In this document: in pieces, positions 1 to 7,823 of the stretch
How the letters are laid out: every line of letters begins with the position of its first letter
How positions within the stretch are numbered: the first letter of the stretch is position 1
Origin: Verrucomicrobiota bacterium
Lineage (GTDB): Bacteria; Chlamydiota; Chlamydiia; Chlamydiales; Rhabdochlamydiaceae
Length of the DNA: 48,115 nucleotides
Assembly (NCBI GenBank): GCA_018239725.1
Contig: JAFEGU010000158.1
Location: forward strand, 1 to 48,115
Direction of reading: 5' to 3'
Made by a program: the position numbers and the translations under genes
The notes under the pieces: generated by a model
Seen by the model: the letters and a program-made list of their open reading frames with translations, nothing else
The model's database searches: none
Told to the model about the DNA's origin: nothing

Positions 1-306
1 AAAGAGCTCTTGCACTCGCAAGATCCTTTGACAATTTTGGCTGAAATTGAGCACTGCAACATCATGATTGCACGCAACACAGGCGAAATTCTCAATATCT
101 ACGCTCTGAACGAAGCGCGATTAAAACGGATTGCTGAGCTCGAAGCCGAGAACATTAACCTGCAGCAAGAAATGAGCGATACGCAAGGCAAGTTCATCAC
201 ATGCCATGAAATGAGTCAGAGAACGAAATACGCTGCTGAGTTCTTCTTGACGAAAGCTCAATACGAGAAAAACGTATTAGAGATTCGTGAATTAAGCCAG
301 CATTAA
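1..306 (+). CDS. C-terminal part of an unidentified coiled-coil-like protein (5' end outside window)
   Basis: The reading frame is open from base 1 and ends at TAA 304-306, so this is most likely the last ~101 codons of a gene that starts before the window. A TTG at 10 could serve as a start, but no ribosome binding site precedes it. The peptide is rich in Glu, Lys, Leu and Gln in a helical, coiled-coil-like pattern (IAELEAENINLQQEM region), with no signal peptide or membrane segment. A strong terminator follows 20 bases later, which supports a genuine gene end. I do not recognise the family; no function is proposed. Confidence 0.6.
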   Translation, partial: KELLHSQDPLTILAEIEHCNIMIARNTGEILNIYALNEARLKRIAELEAENINLQQEMSDTQGKFITCHEMSQRTKYAAEFFLTKAQYEKNVLEIRELSQH

Positions 307-326
307 CAGATACTGATGCCGAAACG

Positions 327-359
327 CCGCTTCCCAGTTCTTGGGGAGCGGTTTTTTTT
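327..359 (+). terminator. Rho-independent terminator
   Basis: A 9-bp GC-rich stem (327-335 with 343-351, one G-U pair, 7-base loop) is followed directly by eight T residues. It lies just after the partial gene ending at 306. Confidence 0.85.
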
Positions 360-602
360 ACACACGATCAAATATTATCAGACCTTGAAATCGAGAAAAT
401 CTGAGATAAAAAGCTGAACACCTATAGATGGTGCACCTTCACATTGAGGAGCAGGTGAAGTGCTCTTGACCACGAACTGGATAGACGAACAGAGGCTCGT
501 GGTAAGAGATTATTTTAGAAAAAATGAGAATTTGACGAAAAGAGGAGGAATCCTCTAAAGTATTGTGTCCTTAGCTGTGCATAGGTTAAGGATATTCTTA
601 AT
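360..602. other. Structured spacer before tRNA-Leu, no gene recognised
   Basis: No ORF is supported here. Three short inverted repeats occur in a row: GCACCTTCAC (432-441) with GTGAAGTGC (455-463, one bulge), ACCACGA (469-475) with TCGTGGT (497-503), and GAGGA/TCCTC around 542-555. This could be an untranslated structured RNA or simply the leader and promoter region of the tRNA. I do not recognise SRP RNA, tmRNA, 6S or RNase P RNA in it. Confidence 0.3.
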
Positions 603-684
603 GCCCAGGTGGTGGAATTGGTAGACACGCCAGGTTTAGGTTCTGGTGCCGCAAGGTATGTAGGTTCGAGTCCTATCCTGGGCA
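603..684 (+). tRNA. tRNA-Leu (anticodon UAG)
   Basis: The 82-base gene folds as a class II tRNA: acceptor stem GCCCAGG with CCTGGGC, anticodon stem CCAGG/TCTGG around the loop TTTAGGT, giving anticodon TAG (reads CUA), a variable arm (GGTGCCGCAAGGTATG) and the T arm GGTTCGAGTCC. The discriminator base is A and CCA is not encoded, as is usual for chlamydiae. A terminator follows immediately. Confidence 0.95.
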
Positions 685-690
685 AATGAA

Positions 691-722
691 AGAGGGAGTT
701 GGTTCAACTCCCTCTTTTTTTT
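691..722. terminator. Terminator after tRNA-Leu, probably bidirectional
   Basis: A perfect 10-bp stem (691-700 with 706-715) with a 5-base loop is followed by a run of T through 722. It lies between tRNA-Leu and the 3' end of the minus-strand glycosyltransferase gene that ends at 734, so it can serve both. Confidence 0.85.
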
Positions 723-733
723 ATCTCTTAAGT

Positions 734-3253
734 TTAGACGCTGCGGAACTCTCTGCGCTTGCGGACCATCTCGAGGTCTGTCGAAGCGTTGAAGAGCATT
801 GTTGAGACAGTTTCTTTGAGGACCTGTTCACAGTTTCTTACTGCAAAGGGCATCGGAGCCGGATCGTTATGGGCAGTCAATTGCTCGAACTTCGCTAGAA
901 ACTCCTCTTCGGTCCTGAAGGAATCGCCAAATCCATTCTCTGAAGCAAATGTCGTATTGATCTCTTCCCAAGGCATTTGGTCTTTGTACCCTAATCCTCG
1001 GAGGAGCCATTCAAAGATGGACACGAAGAAGTGGGTGAATCCTTGAGAGAAGACCCCAGGCGGCGTGTTGTCGATGAGCAGGCGGGTACCGCGCGTCGTC
1101 GCTTCGAATAGGGTTCCTCCTCCCGCTTTTCCAATGAGGCATCCGCCATGGGCTGCCATTGTCATCAGTTCTTCCATTTTCTCGCCTGGAACCGATGTAA
1201 AGAGGGACATGGGCAGGTTGGTCGTTGGAACAACATCTCTTTCGAGTTTGTTGCGGAACTCTTGGTTGTCGGCGCCGCAAAGGACCACGAGATGGACTGG
1301 GATGTCCGCACGGTTCATGTTGGCGTAGCGTTTAGCGAGAAGTTCTGGGTATTTCGAGTAGGTTCCGTTTTTGCCGTTTGCAATGACGACCACTTTTTTA
1401 TTGGCATCGATTCCCCACTGTTGCTTAAAGCGGAGGGCGTCTTCACGGGTCCGTTGGAGGGTGAACTCATGCCGTACGGGAGGGCCACCGATAACGCGCT
1501 GATCGGGACGAGTCGTCGACTCGATCCTTCTGAGCATGTCTTGATCATCGAATGCAACGGCCATTTTCATATGGCGGGTGTCTCTTGGCGCAGTGCGCGT
1601 TTCAACAGAGGTGTCAATGTCTGTAGAGACGTGCAAGCAAGGGATCCCTAACAGTTCGCAAGCGTCAAAGATCGCTTCGTTGTCGGCGCTGTAGGTTGTA
1701 ATGACCATGTCAGGATTGCTTGTGAGGAGCTGGTTCAATGTCAGCATTAATTTTCTCTGGTGCGCCTCAGGATCTGGGGCTCCACCGGAGAAGCTTCTTA
1801 AGAAGTTGATGCACGCATAGGCTTTTTCTTTCAGAAGGCCATTGAAGAGGGAGCTGATCGTCCAGTCTTTGCCGAGCCACCGCGTTAGGAAAAAGTTGCG
1901 CACAGGGTCTTCTGAAGTGAGAACTTTAGGAAGGTCGATCGAATGGGTATGGAATCCTAACTTAGCAAGGTTGTTGGTGATCCCTCGTGTGACTTCACGG
2001 TGTCCGCCGCCCCAATCGCAGCCGATGATCGCGATGGTCTTTTGGTGATTGTTTTGCCGTGTCACAGGATCGACGAGAGTAGGAGGCACTGGCGCGTGGA
2101 CTGCGTTGATTTGGGCTGGTGTCAGCTGGATCATCGCATTGGAGTGGTATGGCCATTCAGCAAGTCCGTATTGGGCAGGAGGCAGAGTGGCTTGGCAGCT
2201 ACAGAATTGGTGGGCAAGCTGACCTGTTGCTCGCGTAATGATCGTATTGGCCTTTTCCCATTGCGCCTTCATTTGGCCGATCTGCTGGTGGAACCGTGTT
2301 GGAGAAATATGGGGAAGGTTTTTGAAATCGCGCAGCAGATAGACGCTTCCATTGTAAGCGCTTTTGCATTTTGCAATCGATGCGTTGAGCTCGTCTCTTG
2401 ATGTGAGCTGCAGGGTCTGATTGAGCAAAGAGATCGAACGGACGCATCGTTTTAAATGCTCTTCTGTTCCCAATGAATTGTAGAGTTGCGAGACTAGGTT
2501 CTCAGGTGCAGCGGCGCGCACTTCCTTGAGCAGTTCTTCCAGGTTAAGCTTTTCAAATGGGGTAGCCGTTGCAATGATGGTCTCCAGATGACGGACTAAT
2601 TCCTCTTTAAATACCTGAGGAGTGCTTTGATTCAGATGGGTAACGAGGGCTATCCTTCCGGCTGTTACTGTTGGATCTGCACCTTCGGTGCTGCTCAATT
2701 TGAAAAGGAGTTGACCAAGAGCTTTTTTCTGAAACTGGTGCTCTAGTTTTTTGACTTCCGTTTTTTGTTGGAATGGGTTCAGGCGGATCAGACGATCTGA
2801 ATATTCTTCTGATGTTTGAAAGCGGAAAGTTGGATCTTGGTCTATTCGGTCGTGTGCTTCTGCAATCTTGGAATAGATCAGAACGGCATAGACGGAAGAT
2901 AAGACCTCTTCAAAATTGTTGTTATTGAGCTGGGCATGAAGTCTTTGAAAGCAGTTTTCGCCGATCACATGGCGATTCTTAAGATCGAAGAGAAGATTGC
3001 TCAAAGAGGCTTTGACAAAGGGGGTATCATGCAGATTGTTTTTGATCAGAATGGCAATCCGGTCGGGGATCAGTTCTCCGATCTGCAGCTGGTTGATCAA
3101 AGCGACGATCGGTCCTGTTGCTCGAGTTTCAGACTTGAGGCTATCGTAGCGTGAAGCATCGTTCTCAGCGCCGTAGAGATGATTGAAATCATCTAGGGTT
3201 ACACGTTGCGGTCGATCGAGAAAAGGAGCTAAAGTTGTATGTGACAAGGTCAT
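734..3253 (-). CDS. GT28/MGDG-synthase-like glycosyltransferase with long unknown N-terminal region
   Basis: This 839-residue protein has two parts. Residues ~405-760 resemble the MGDG synthase/UDP-glycosyltransferase family: a GT-B fold with Gly-Gly-Gly-His at 415-418 after the first beta strand (IAIIGCDWGGGH) and a nucleotide-sugar-binding loop, GKAGGGTLFEA at 708-718, with a downstream acidic/Asn segment. Residues 1-400 are mostly helical, contain no signal peptide or membrane helix, and match no family I know; usual members of this family are 350-450 residues, so this is a large fusion or extension. The likely reaction is sugar transfer from a UDP-sugar to a lipid or protein acceptor; the substrate is unknown. 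The ATG is preceded by AGGGGAC. It is divergent from the two H/NC-motif genes, across a 440-base AT-rich spacer. A secreted effector role is possible but is inference. Confidence 0.75.
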   Translation of the reverse strand: MTLSHTTLAPFLDRPQRVTLDDFNHLYGAENDASRYDSLKSETRATGPIVALINQLQIGELIPDRIAILIKNNLHDTPFVKASLSNLLFDLKNRHVIGENCFQRLHAQLNNNNFEEVLSSVYAVLIYSKIAEAHDRIDQDPTFRFQTSEEYSDRLIRLNPFQQKTEVKKLEHQFQKKALGQLLFKLSSTEGADPTVTAGRIALVTHLNQSTPQVFKEELVRHLETIIATATPFEKLNLEELLKEVRAAAPENLVSQLYNSLGTEEHLKRCVRSISLLNQTLQLTSRDELNASIAKCKSAYNGSVYLLRDFKNLPHISPTRFHQQIGQMKAQWEKANTIITRATGQLAHQFCSCQATLPPAQYGLAEWPYHSNAMIQLTPAQINAVHAPVPPTLVDPVTRQNNHQKTIAIIGCDWGGGHREVTRGITNNLAKLGFHTHSIDLPKVLTSEDPVRNFFLTRWLGKDWTISSLFNGLLKEKAYACINFLRSFSGGAPDPEAHQRKLMLTLNQLLTSNPDMVITTYSADNEAIFDACELLGIPCLHVSTDIDTSVETRTAPRDTRHMKMAVAFDDQDMLRRIESTTRPDQRVIGGPPVRHEFTLQRTREDALRFKQQWGIDANKKVVVIANGKNGTYSKYPELLAKRYANMNRADIPVHLVVLCGADNQEFRNKLERDVVPTTNLPMSLFTSVPGEKMEELMTMAAHGGCLIGKAGGGTLFEATTRGTRLLIDNTPPGVFSQGFTHFFVSIFEWLLRGLGYKDQMPWEEINTTFASENGFGDSFRTEEEFLAKFEQLTAHNDPAPMPFAVRNCEQVLKETVSTMLFNASTDLEMVRKRREFRSV

Positions 3254-3692
3254 TGTAGTCCCCTAGTAAAAGGTGCATGATTATTAATGCCGATAAAAAA
3301 TTGATTTGATGTAAAAATTCAATTTTTTGTTTTTTAGTGATTCAAGATCGGCTTTTTTTCTAATGTATTTTAACATATGTTCGGAATTTTCATAAACATT
3401 GATGTTTTGTATTCTGTGTTTTTGTTTAATTTCTATTTTTGTATTTTTATTTAGTTATTGTTTGAAAATTTGATTAAATTGATCTAAATTGATTTATTTT
3501 GATTGTTGTTGTATAATACATTTTGTCGAGAAGGTTTGAGAAAATCATCTCAGTGCAAAAAGAAGATTAAAATATTGAATGAGATTTCTTTTTATTAATG
3601 AGCTTTCATATACTCCTTTGCTATTTGAATCTGTAAAGCTGATGGAGACCATCTTTTTGCGAAAAATTTATTACAGGATTGAATTTTAATTT
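3254..3692. other. AT-rich divergent intergenic region
   Basis: About 440 bases without a supported gene, much richer in A/T than the flanking genes. It should hold the promoters of the minus-strand glycosyltransferase and the plus-strand gene at 3693. The only convincing element is the promoter at 3489-3517. A small perfect hairpin (GATGG-AGA-CCATC) lies near 3642-3654. Confidence 0.6.
3489..3517 (+). promoter_or_regulatory. Sigma-70 type (chlamydial sigma-66) promoter candidate
   Basis: TTGATT at 3489-3494 and a perfect TATAAT at 3512-3517 are separated by 17 bases. Transcription would start near 3524 and leave a leader of about 170 bases before the ATG at 3693. Confidence 0.6.
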
Positions 3693-5381
3693 ATGGCAAC
3701 TGTCCTAGACCTTAGACAAAATGGATTCGCTGACCTGCCCCAAGCGCTTCCTTCCGCCCTCCAGGCCGAAGGGGAAGTGCTCGTGGAAAGCGGTGGATTT
3801 CTCAATGCTGTGGCTCGAAGTATCATTCCAGGATATGCTACCTCTGAAGACGCTAAAGTGACTAAATATTTTTTGAATTTTTTCAAAGATATTGTTGCTG
3901 AAAAGAAAAATATACCTCCTGACCAGTTAAAAAAAGTTATACGATTTGCAGAGCAGCATATTGCTGAACGGATAGCTTTCCGCCAAGGCCATAACCTAAC
4001 CGAGCATACTCCTGAGATTGCAGACCTCGAAAGATATGCCTTTGCCGCGCGGGTCAAAATCAACGATTTTGAGTGTCCGGCTCAAAAAGAAGCTATTAGG
4101 GCAGTGGTCCAACGGCATAATCGATCGTTGTTCTCAAAATGGGAAGGCATGGACTTCGGCTCTAGGCCAGTTGATAAGGAAGCTTTTTGGGCCCATCCAG
4201 ACATGGTCGACTTCCTCTTTAAAAACCACTTGCACCGCTATATCCGCCATCAAGATTATCAGCATAAGATCGAGATGTGGCCAGCCCTAAAGCAGCGGGA
4301 AGGATCCTGGGTTGTTGAATCAGAAGCCCATCTGAAAATGAATGGCCGTATGACGCCATGGTCTCAGATCCGCAGCATCTTTAAGGTCGAACCAGATACG
4401 CAAAGGCTATATACAGAGGCTTCCGATGGTTCCAAGCAGTATTGGATGTATTTGGAAGATGGCTTTGTCCAACACGATCGGCATGATTTTGAGAATATGC
4501 GCCGTTTCAAAAAGCTAGAACGCCCTCCAGCTCAATGCAAAATCCAGTTGATCACGACGCATGCCCATGAAGATAAGTGGAATTTCGCAGATCGTCTGCT
4601 CCAAGGGGCCAGGCACACTTTTTTCCGGATTGTGATCGGAGAGGGCTTTCAGAGAAATCATCCAGACCTGCCTTATAAAGATGGCGAAGTTTACAGCGTT
4701 GGATTCGGCGGACCGGCCGGTTCAGTCAATGTATTCCAACCTCTAACAACATTCCAAGGAAAGCTCTATTCTCCCGATGGCTGGGAGTTCTATTCAGAAG
4801 ACTTGCAGGTGACCGAGATCGATGCGACCGATGATAAGATCATCAATTTGTTTGATATCGTTAAACGGCAAGCTAGAGAACAACACGGATTCCATATTAT
4901 CGGCAGCAACTGCTGCACGAGAGGAATGGCGATGCTCCGCGAGGCAGACATTCTGGACATCCCGACGAAAAACCACTTGATCACGATGACATACGAATAT
5001 GCTTTCTCTGAGGAGACGCGCAAATACATCGACAAGGTTGCTAATTTCATTATCAGGTATACGCCTGAGACAGTGAAGGAAGTGGTCACAAAAATTGGAC
5101 TGTTTTTCTATTCCCTAGTTGTTTCTCCGTTGTTTTTACTGCTCGGAGCTTGGAGGACTAAGGTCGCTTATGATCCCGAGTCAAATCAAGATCCTTCCGG
5201 AATTACAGCGGAAGAGGGGATGGTGCGGGCAAGCAATAGGATAAGGGGTCTTTTTTCGAACATCTACGACTTTTTCGATCCAGAGAAAATGAGCTTCGAC
5301 TTAACGCATAACGTATGGCGCTGGCAACAAAAGTATGCTGAGACCCACCCTGAAAGTACATTTACTATCAATCAAAATTAA
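3693..5381 (+). CDS. Protein with His...Asn-Cys signature of permuted papain-like fold; paralog of next gene
   Basis: A 562-residue protein that I do not recognise as a named family. It is a clear paralog of the gene at 5399: both share a Trp/Asp-rich block (YWMYL...HDRHDFENM), a VYS-x-G motif (333-337), and a C-terminal tail with W-x-W/W-Q-K (~540-550). The region 305-410 has His308 in ARHTFFRI and Cys407/Cys408 in IIGSNCCTR. The order His first, then Asn-Cys ~100 residues later is typical of circularly permuted papain-fold enzymes (DUF4105/LRAT/NlpC-P60-like peptidases, amidases or acyltransferases). A hydrophobic stretch at ~468-487 may anchor or insert in a membrane. There is no N-terminal signal peptide, so export would need type III secretion (inference). 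ATG chosen as the first in frame; the Shine-Dalgarno sequence is weak. Confidence 0.55.
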   Translation: MATVLDLRQNGFADLPQALPSALQAEGEVLVESGGFLNAVARSIIPGYATSEDAKVTKYFLNFFKDIVAEKKNIPPDQLKKVIRFAEQHIAERIAFRQGHNLTEHTPEIADLERYAFAARVKINDFECPAQKEAIRAVVQRHNRSLFSKWEGMDFGSRPVDKEAFWAHPDMVDFLFKNHLHRYIRHQDYQHKIEMWPALKQREGSWVVESEAHLKMNGRMTPWSQIRSIFKVEPDTQRLYTEASDGSKQYWMYLEDGFVQHDRHDFENMRRFKKLERPPAQCKIQLITTHAHEDKWNFADRLLQGARHTFFRIVIGEGFQRNHPDLPYKDGEVYSVGFGGPAGSVNVFQPLTTFQGKLYSPDGWEFYSEDLQVTEIDATDDKIINLFDIVKRQAREQHGFHIIGSNCCTRGMAMLREADILDIPTKNHLITMTYEYAFSEETRKYIDKVANFIIRYTPETVKEVVTKIGLFFYSLVVSPLFLLLGAWRTKVAYDPESNQDPSGITAEEGMVRASNRIRGLFSNIYDFFDPEKMSFDLTHNVWRWQQKYAETHPESTFTINQN

Positions 5382-5398
5382 TAAATGAGGTTAACCTT

Positions 5399-7159
5399 AT
5401 GGCTCTCAATGTTGATTACTATTTAAGATCGGGTTGCTGCTGCCCTCCAAGTTCGCAGCCAGCTTTGCCAGCTCAAGTGGTGCAAACGCCGATCAGCATG
5501 GAGCGCATTGTAGGCTGGATCAATCAAGCGAACACAGAGATCCCAAGAGCTGATGCGCTCAACGCAAACGGGCTCTACTCTTTATTGAATCAGGAAGTGA
5601 CTGTGATCACTGATCTCCTTGCAGAGTCTAACTCATTAGTGGCTAGCATCAATTCTCTGACCCCTGAATTTATCCGCAGGACTGTCGATACTCTTGTCCG
5701 TCCTAAAAAAGAGCATTTGGAAAGGGCTTTGGCCACAGCGCAGCAACGGGTCGCCGAGCACCATGATGACATTGAAAAAGACCGTAAACTGTCTGAAAAA
5801 TGGACTGCATTAGGACTTCCCGCTTCTGTTCTTGAAAGACATGCCGATTGCGCCCGTTTCATGATCGAGTCGGGACTGGCCTTCTCTATTGTTGGATACC
5901 GAGAAACATCGCAGAATCCAGGAATGCATGACTTAAGATTAGCTGCAGACGGCCATCCTTTGATCAAAGTTCAAAACCAATGGGTGCGTTGGGAGCGCTT
6001 AAAAGAGCAAGTGACCTACGATCCAGATACATATATGATCAGGTCCAGAGATTACCCCGGCCAGCTTGTCCAAGCTTGGACCTACTTGTCGCCGCAAGGG
6101 CTGATGCCGATCGATAGGATGAACCATGACCGACTAGTGCCTGTCTACCAGCTCAATCCAGATGAATACCAAAGGACATTGCAGACGGCCCGCAGGTTCT
6201 ACGAAACCAATGCAGAGGTCGACGTTGGAGTGGCTAAAGATTGCGTGATCCAATTCGTCACATCTCCAAGCCGCCGTCTTTGCGCAACAAAGACAGTCGA
6301 AGACACTCCTGCTAACCAGAACTTGATTGAAAATATCAACTCGCACGTCATTATGCGCCTCATTATGCCAAACGGCGATGTCTATTCATTCGGCCTCGAA
6401 ATGCCGGCTGAATCCCAAGAGTTTCTCTTCAACGGCGGCTCCATGGACAGGTTTATGGCAACCGTTCCGGCTAAAGTGAACAAAGCAGGAGACTATGAGG
6501 AGTTCCGTCAGTTCGATGAAAGAATTGTCACAGGGATCCCTCTGACCCAAGCTCGCGCAAATGGGATCATCCAAATGATGAACAACATGGGCGATATCCA
6601 GTTCCAGTTCATGCGCCAAAACTGCTCTAACTTGATGAGAACTGTCATTCAAGAAGCGGGATATGATCCAGTTGACAATCGCATCAACGGCGGATCGGTT
6701 TTATTCGGTATAATCCCAAATGGAGAGCATTTGCCAGTCATCGGTCCTGTGATCGGACTGGTGAAATCTGTCACAACGCCTGTCTTTAATTTCTTGGGCA
6801 GTTGGACCCCTGAGTTTGTGAAGTCTGCGCTCTCATTTGTATGGTCGGTGATCACCTATGTTCCGCATAAAATCGGTATTGTGCTTGTGAACTTGATCCA
6901 GCTCAAGCTAGGCGGAGGCAAAATGCTCTATCCGTTGCCAGAAGGAGTGCAAGAAGACGAGTTTTATGACAATCGCAGGATCATCAACTTTTCGCGCAAT
7001 ATCCGTTCATTCGGGGATATGTTTAAAGATGAGACCACGGTTGCCTACCACTCTAAGCACGTGATCGATTGGCAGAAGCAGCAGCGCTCGACATTCACTG
7101 AGCAATATAATGGTCGTCCGAAATTGGTCGTTGTACCGCCGGTTGCTACAACTGTTTAA
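5399..7159 (+). CDS. Second protein with His...Asn-Cys signature of permuted papain-like fold
   Basis: A 586-residue paralog of the preceding gene, starting 17 bases after its stop with GAGG upstream, so the two form an operon. The conserved block holds His316 (NINSHVIMRL), VYSFG (328-332) and Asn408-Cys409 in FMRQNCSNLM, a His-to-Cys spacing of 93 against 99 in its neighbour. The N-terminus carries a Cys cluster (SGCCCPP, residues 11-17) and a predicted helical/coiled-coil segment (~95-130). Two hydrophobic stretches at ~445-470 and ~476-502 could form a membrane hairpin. The function is unknown; a cysteine-dependent hydrolase or acyltransferase acting on a host target is my best inference. 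A long hairpin terminator follows 21 bases after the stop. Confidence 0.55.
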   Translation: MALNVDYYLRSGCCCPPSSQPALPAQVVQTPISMERIVGWINQANTEIPRADALNANGLYSLLNQEVTVITDLLAESNSLVASINSLTPEFIRRTVDTLVRPKKEHLERALATAQQRVAEHHDDIEKDRKLSEKWTALGLPASVLERHADCARFMIESGLAFSIVGYRETSQNPGMHDLRLAADGHPLIKVQNQWVRWERLKEQVTYDPDTYMIRSRDYPGQLVQAWTYLSPQGLMPIDRMNHDRLVPVYQLNPDEYQRTLQTARRFYETNAEVDVGVAKDCVIQFVTSPSRRLCATKTVEDTPANQNLIENINSHVIMRLIMPNGDVYSFGLEMPAESQEFLFNGGSMDRFMATVPAKVNKAGDYEEFRQFDERIVTGIPLTQARANGIIQMMNNMGDIQFQFMRQNCSNLMRTVIQEAGYDPVDNRINGGSVLFGIIPNGEHLPVIGPVIGLVKSVTTPVFNFLGSWTPEFVKSALSFVWSVITYVPHKIGIVLVNLIQLKLGGGKMLYPLPEGVQEDEFYDNRRIINFSRNIRSFGDMFKDETTVAYHSKHVIDWQKQQRSTFTEQYNGRPKLVVVPPVATTV

Positions 7160-7180
7160 AGAGGTAAAAACGAAAGTTTT

Positions 7181-7266
7181 ACCACATAGCACACAGAGAT
7201 CATAGAGACGGTTTCGCCGCAAGAAATTCCGTCTTTCAGTCTCTGTGTGCTCTGTGGTCTTTTTTT
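7181..7266 (+). terminator. Long hairpin terminator inside a repeated intergenic element
   Basis: Arms 7181-7199 and 7240-7258 pair at 17 of 19 positions. An inner stem (GACGG 7207-7211 with CCGTC 7229-7233) closes the tip, and T residues 7260-7266 follow. It ends the operon 3693-7159. The preceding bases (7165-7180) and the tip motif GCCGCAAGAAA resemble the hairpin element at 20398-20474. Confidence 0.75.
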
Positions 7267-7297
7267 AGGTGCTCAGAGTGTAATTCAGCAAAATAAA

Positions 7298-7331
7298 CAA
7301 CAGGATGTATGATAGAAAAACTGTCCTGTTG
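7298..7331 (-). terminator. Probable terminator of the exbB-exbD operon
   Basis: CAACAGGA (7298-7305) pairs with TCCTGTTG (7324-7331), an 8-bp perfect stem with an 18-base loop. On the minus strand a T-rich tract (TTTATTTT) follows. It begins 11 bases beyond the exbD stop. Confidence 0.5.
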
Positions 7332-7341
7332 CTGTTTTGTG

Positions 7342-7815
7342 TTAGTTGGAAAGAGGCTCTTCCAGATCGTAGACGGGATGGATATCAAATCCTGCGTTGC
7401 GAACTGCAAAGATCACTTGTGCAATCGGCTCCCATTGGGCTGACTTGTCAATGTGGAGAAGGACCTTGGTCTGGGATGGGTCCTTAGGAATGAGTCCGAG
7501 GGTCTGCTGCTTTTGCAGCTCTTGCTGGATTCCTCCAATGGTCGGAATCAGGTATTCATTGAACTCGGTGATCCACTTATATTCCCCTTTTTCATTGACG
7601 CTTAAATTGACAATGTAATTGTCATTTTGTCCGACGGCGGAAGACTCTTCCGATGCCGGATGGATTTTAACAAGCTTGATCTCGCTGTCGTAGAGGGCCG
7701 CCCGAGTCACTGCAAGGGTTGCAAAGACCGCAACGACTAAAAACAGAAAGTCAACCATGGGAGCTAAGTTTAAGCTCCCGTAACTTTTGATCTCTTCTTC
7801 GGGGATAATGTTCAT
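7342..7815 (-). CDS. exbD: ExbD/TolR-family proton-channel protein
   Basis: This 157-residue protein has the layout of ExbD/TolR: a short cytoplasmic N-terminus, one membrane helix at ~17-40 with the conserved Asp22 (LAPMVDFLFLVV) that carries protons in this family, and a periplasmic domain. It works with ExbB to use the proton gradient to drive outer-membrane processes such as TonB-dependent uptake or Tol-Pal envelope maintenance. It starts 8 bases after the exbB stop and is cotranscribed. No tonB, tolB or pal gene lies in this window, so the partner system cannot be decided here. Confidence 0.88.
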   Translation of the reverse strand: MNIIPEEEIKSYGSLNLAPMVDFLFLVVAVFATLAVTRAALYDSEIKLVKIHPASEESSAVGQNDNYIVNLSVNEKGEYKWITEFNEYLIPTIGGIQQELQKQQTLGLIPKDPSQTKVLLHIDKSAQWEPIAQVIFAVRNAGFDIHPVYDLEEPLSN

Positions 7816-7823
7816 AGGCTCGA

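Noticed and set aside
1148-1651. 167-codon plus-strand ORF
   Set aside because: Antisense to the conserved catalytic part of the glycosyltransferase gene; no ribosome binding site and no recognisable protein.
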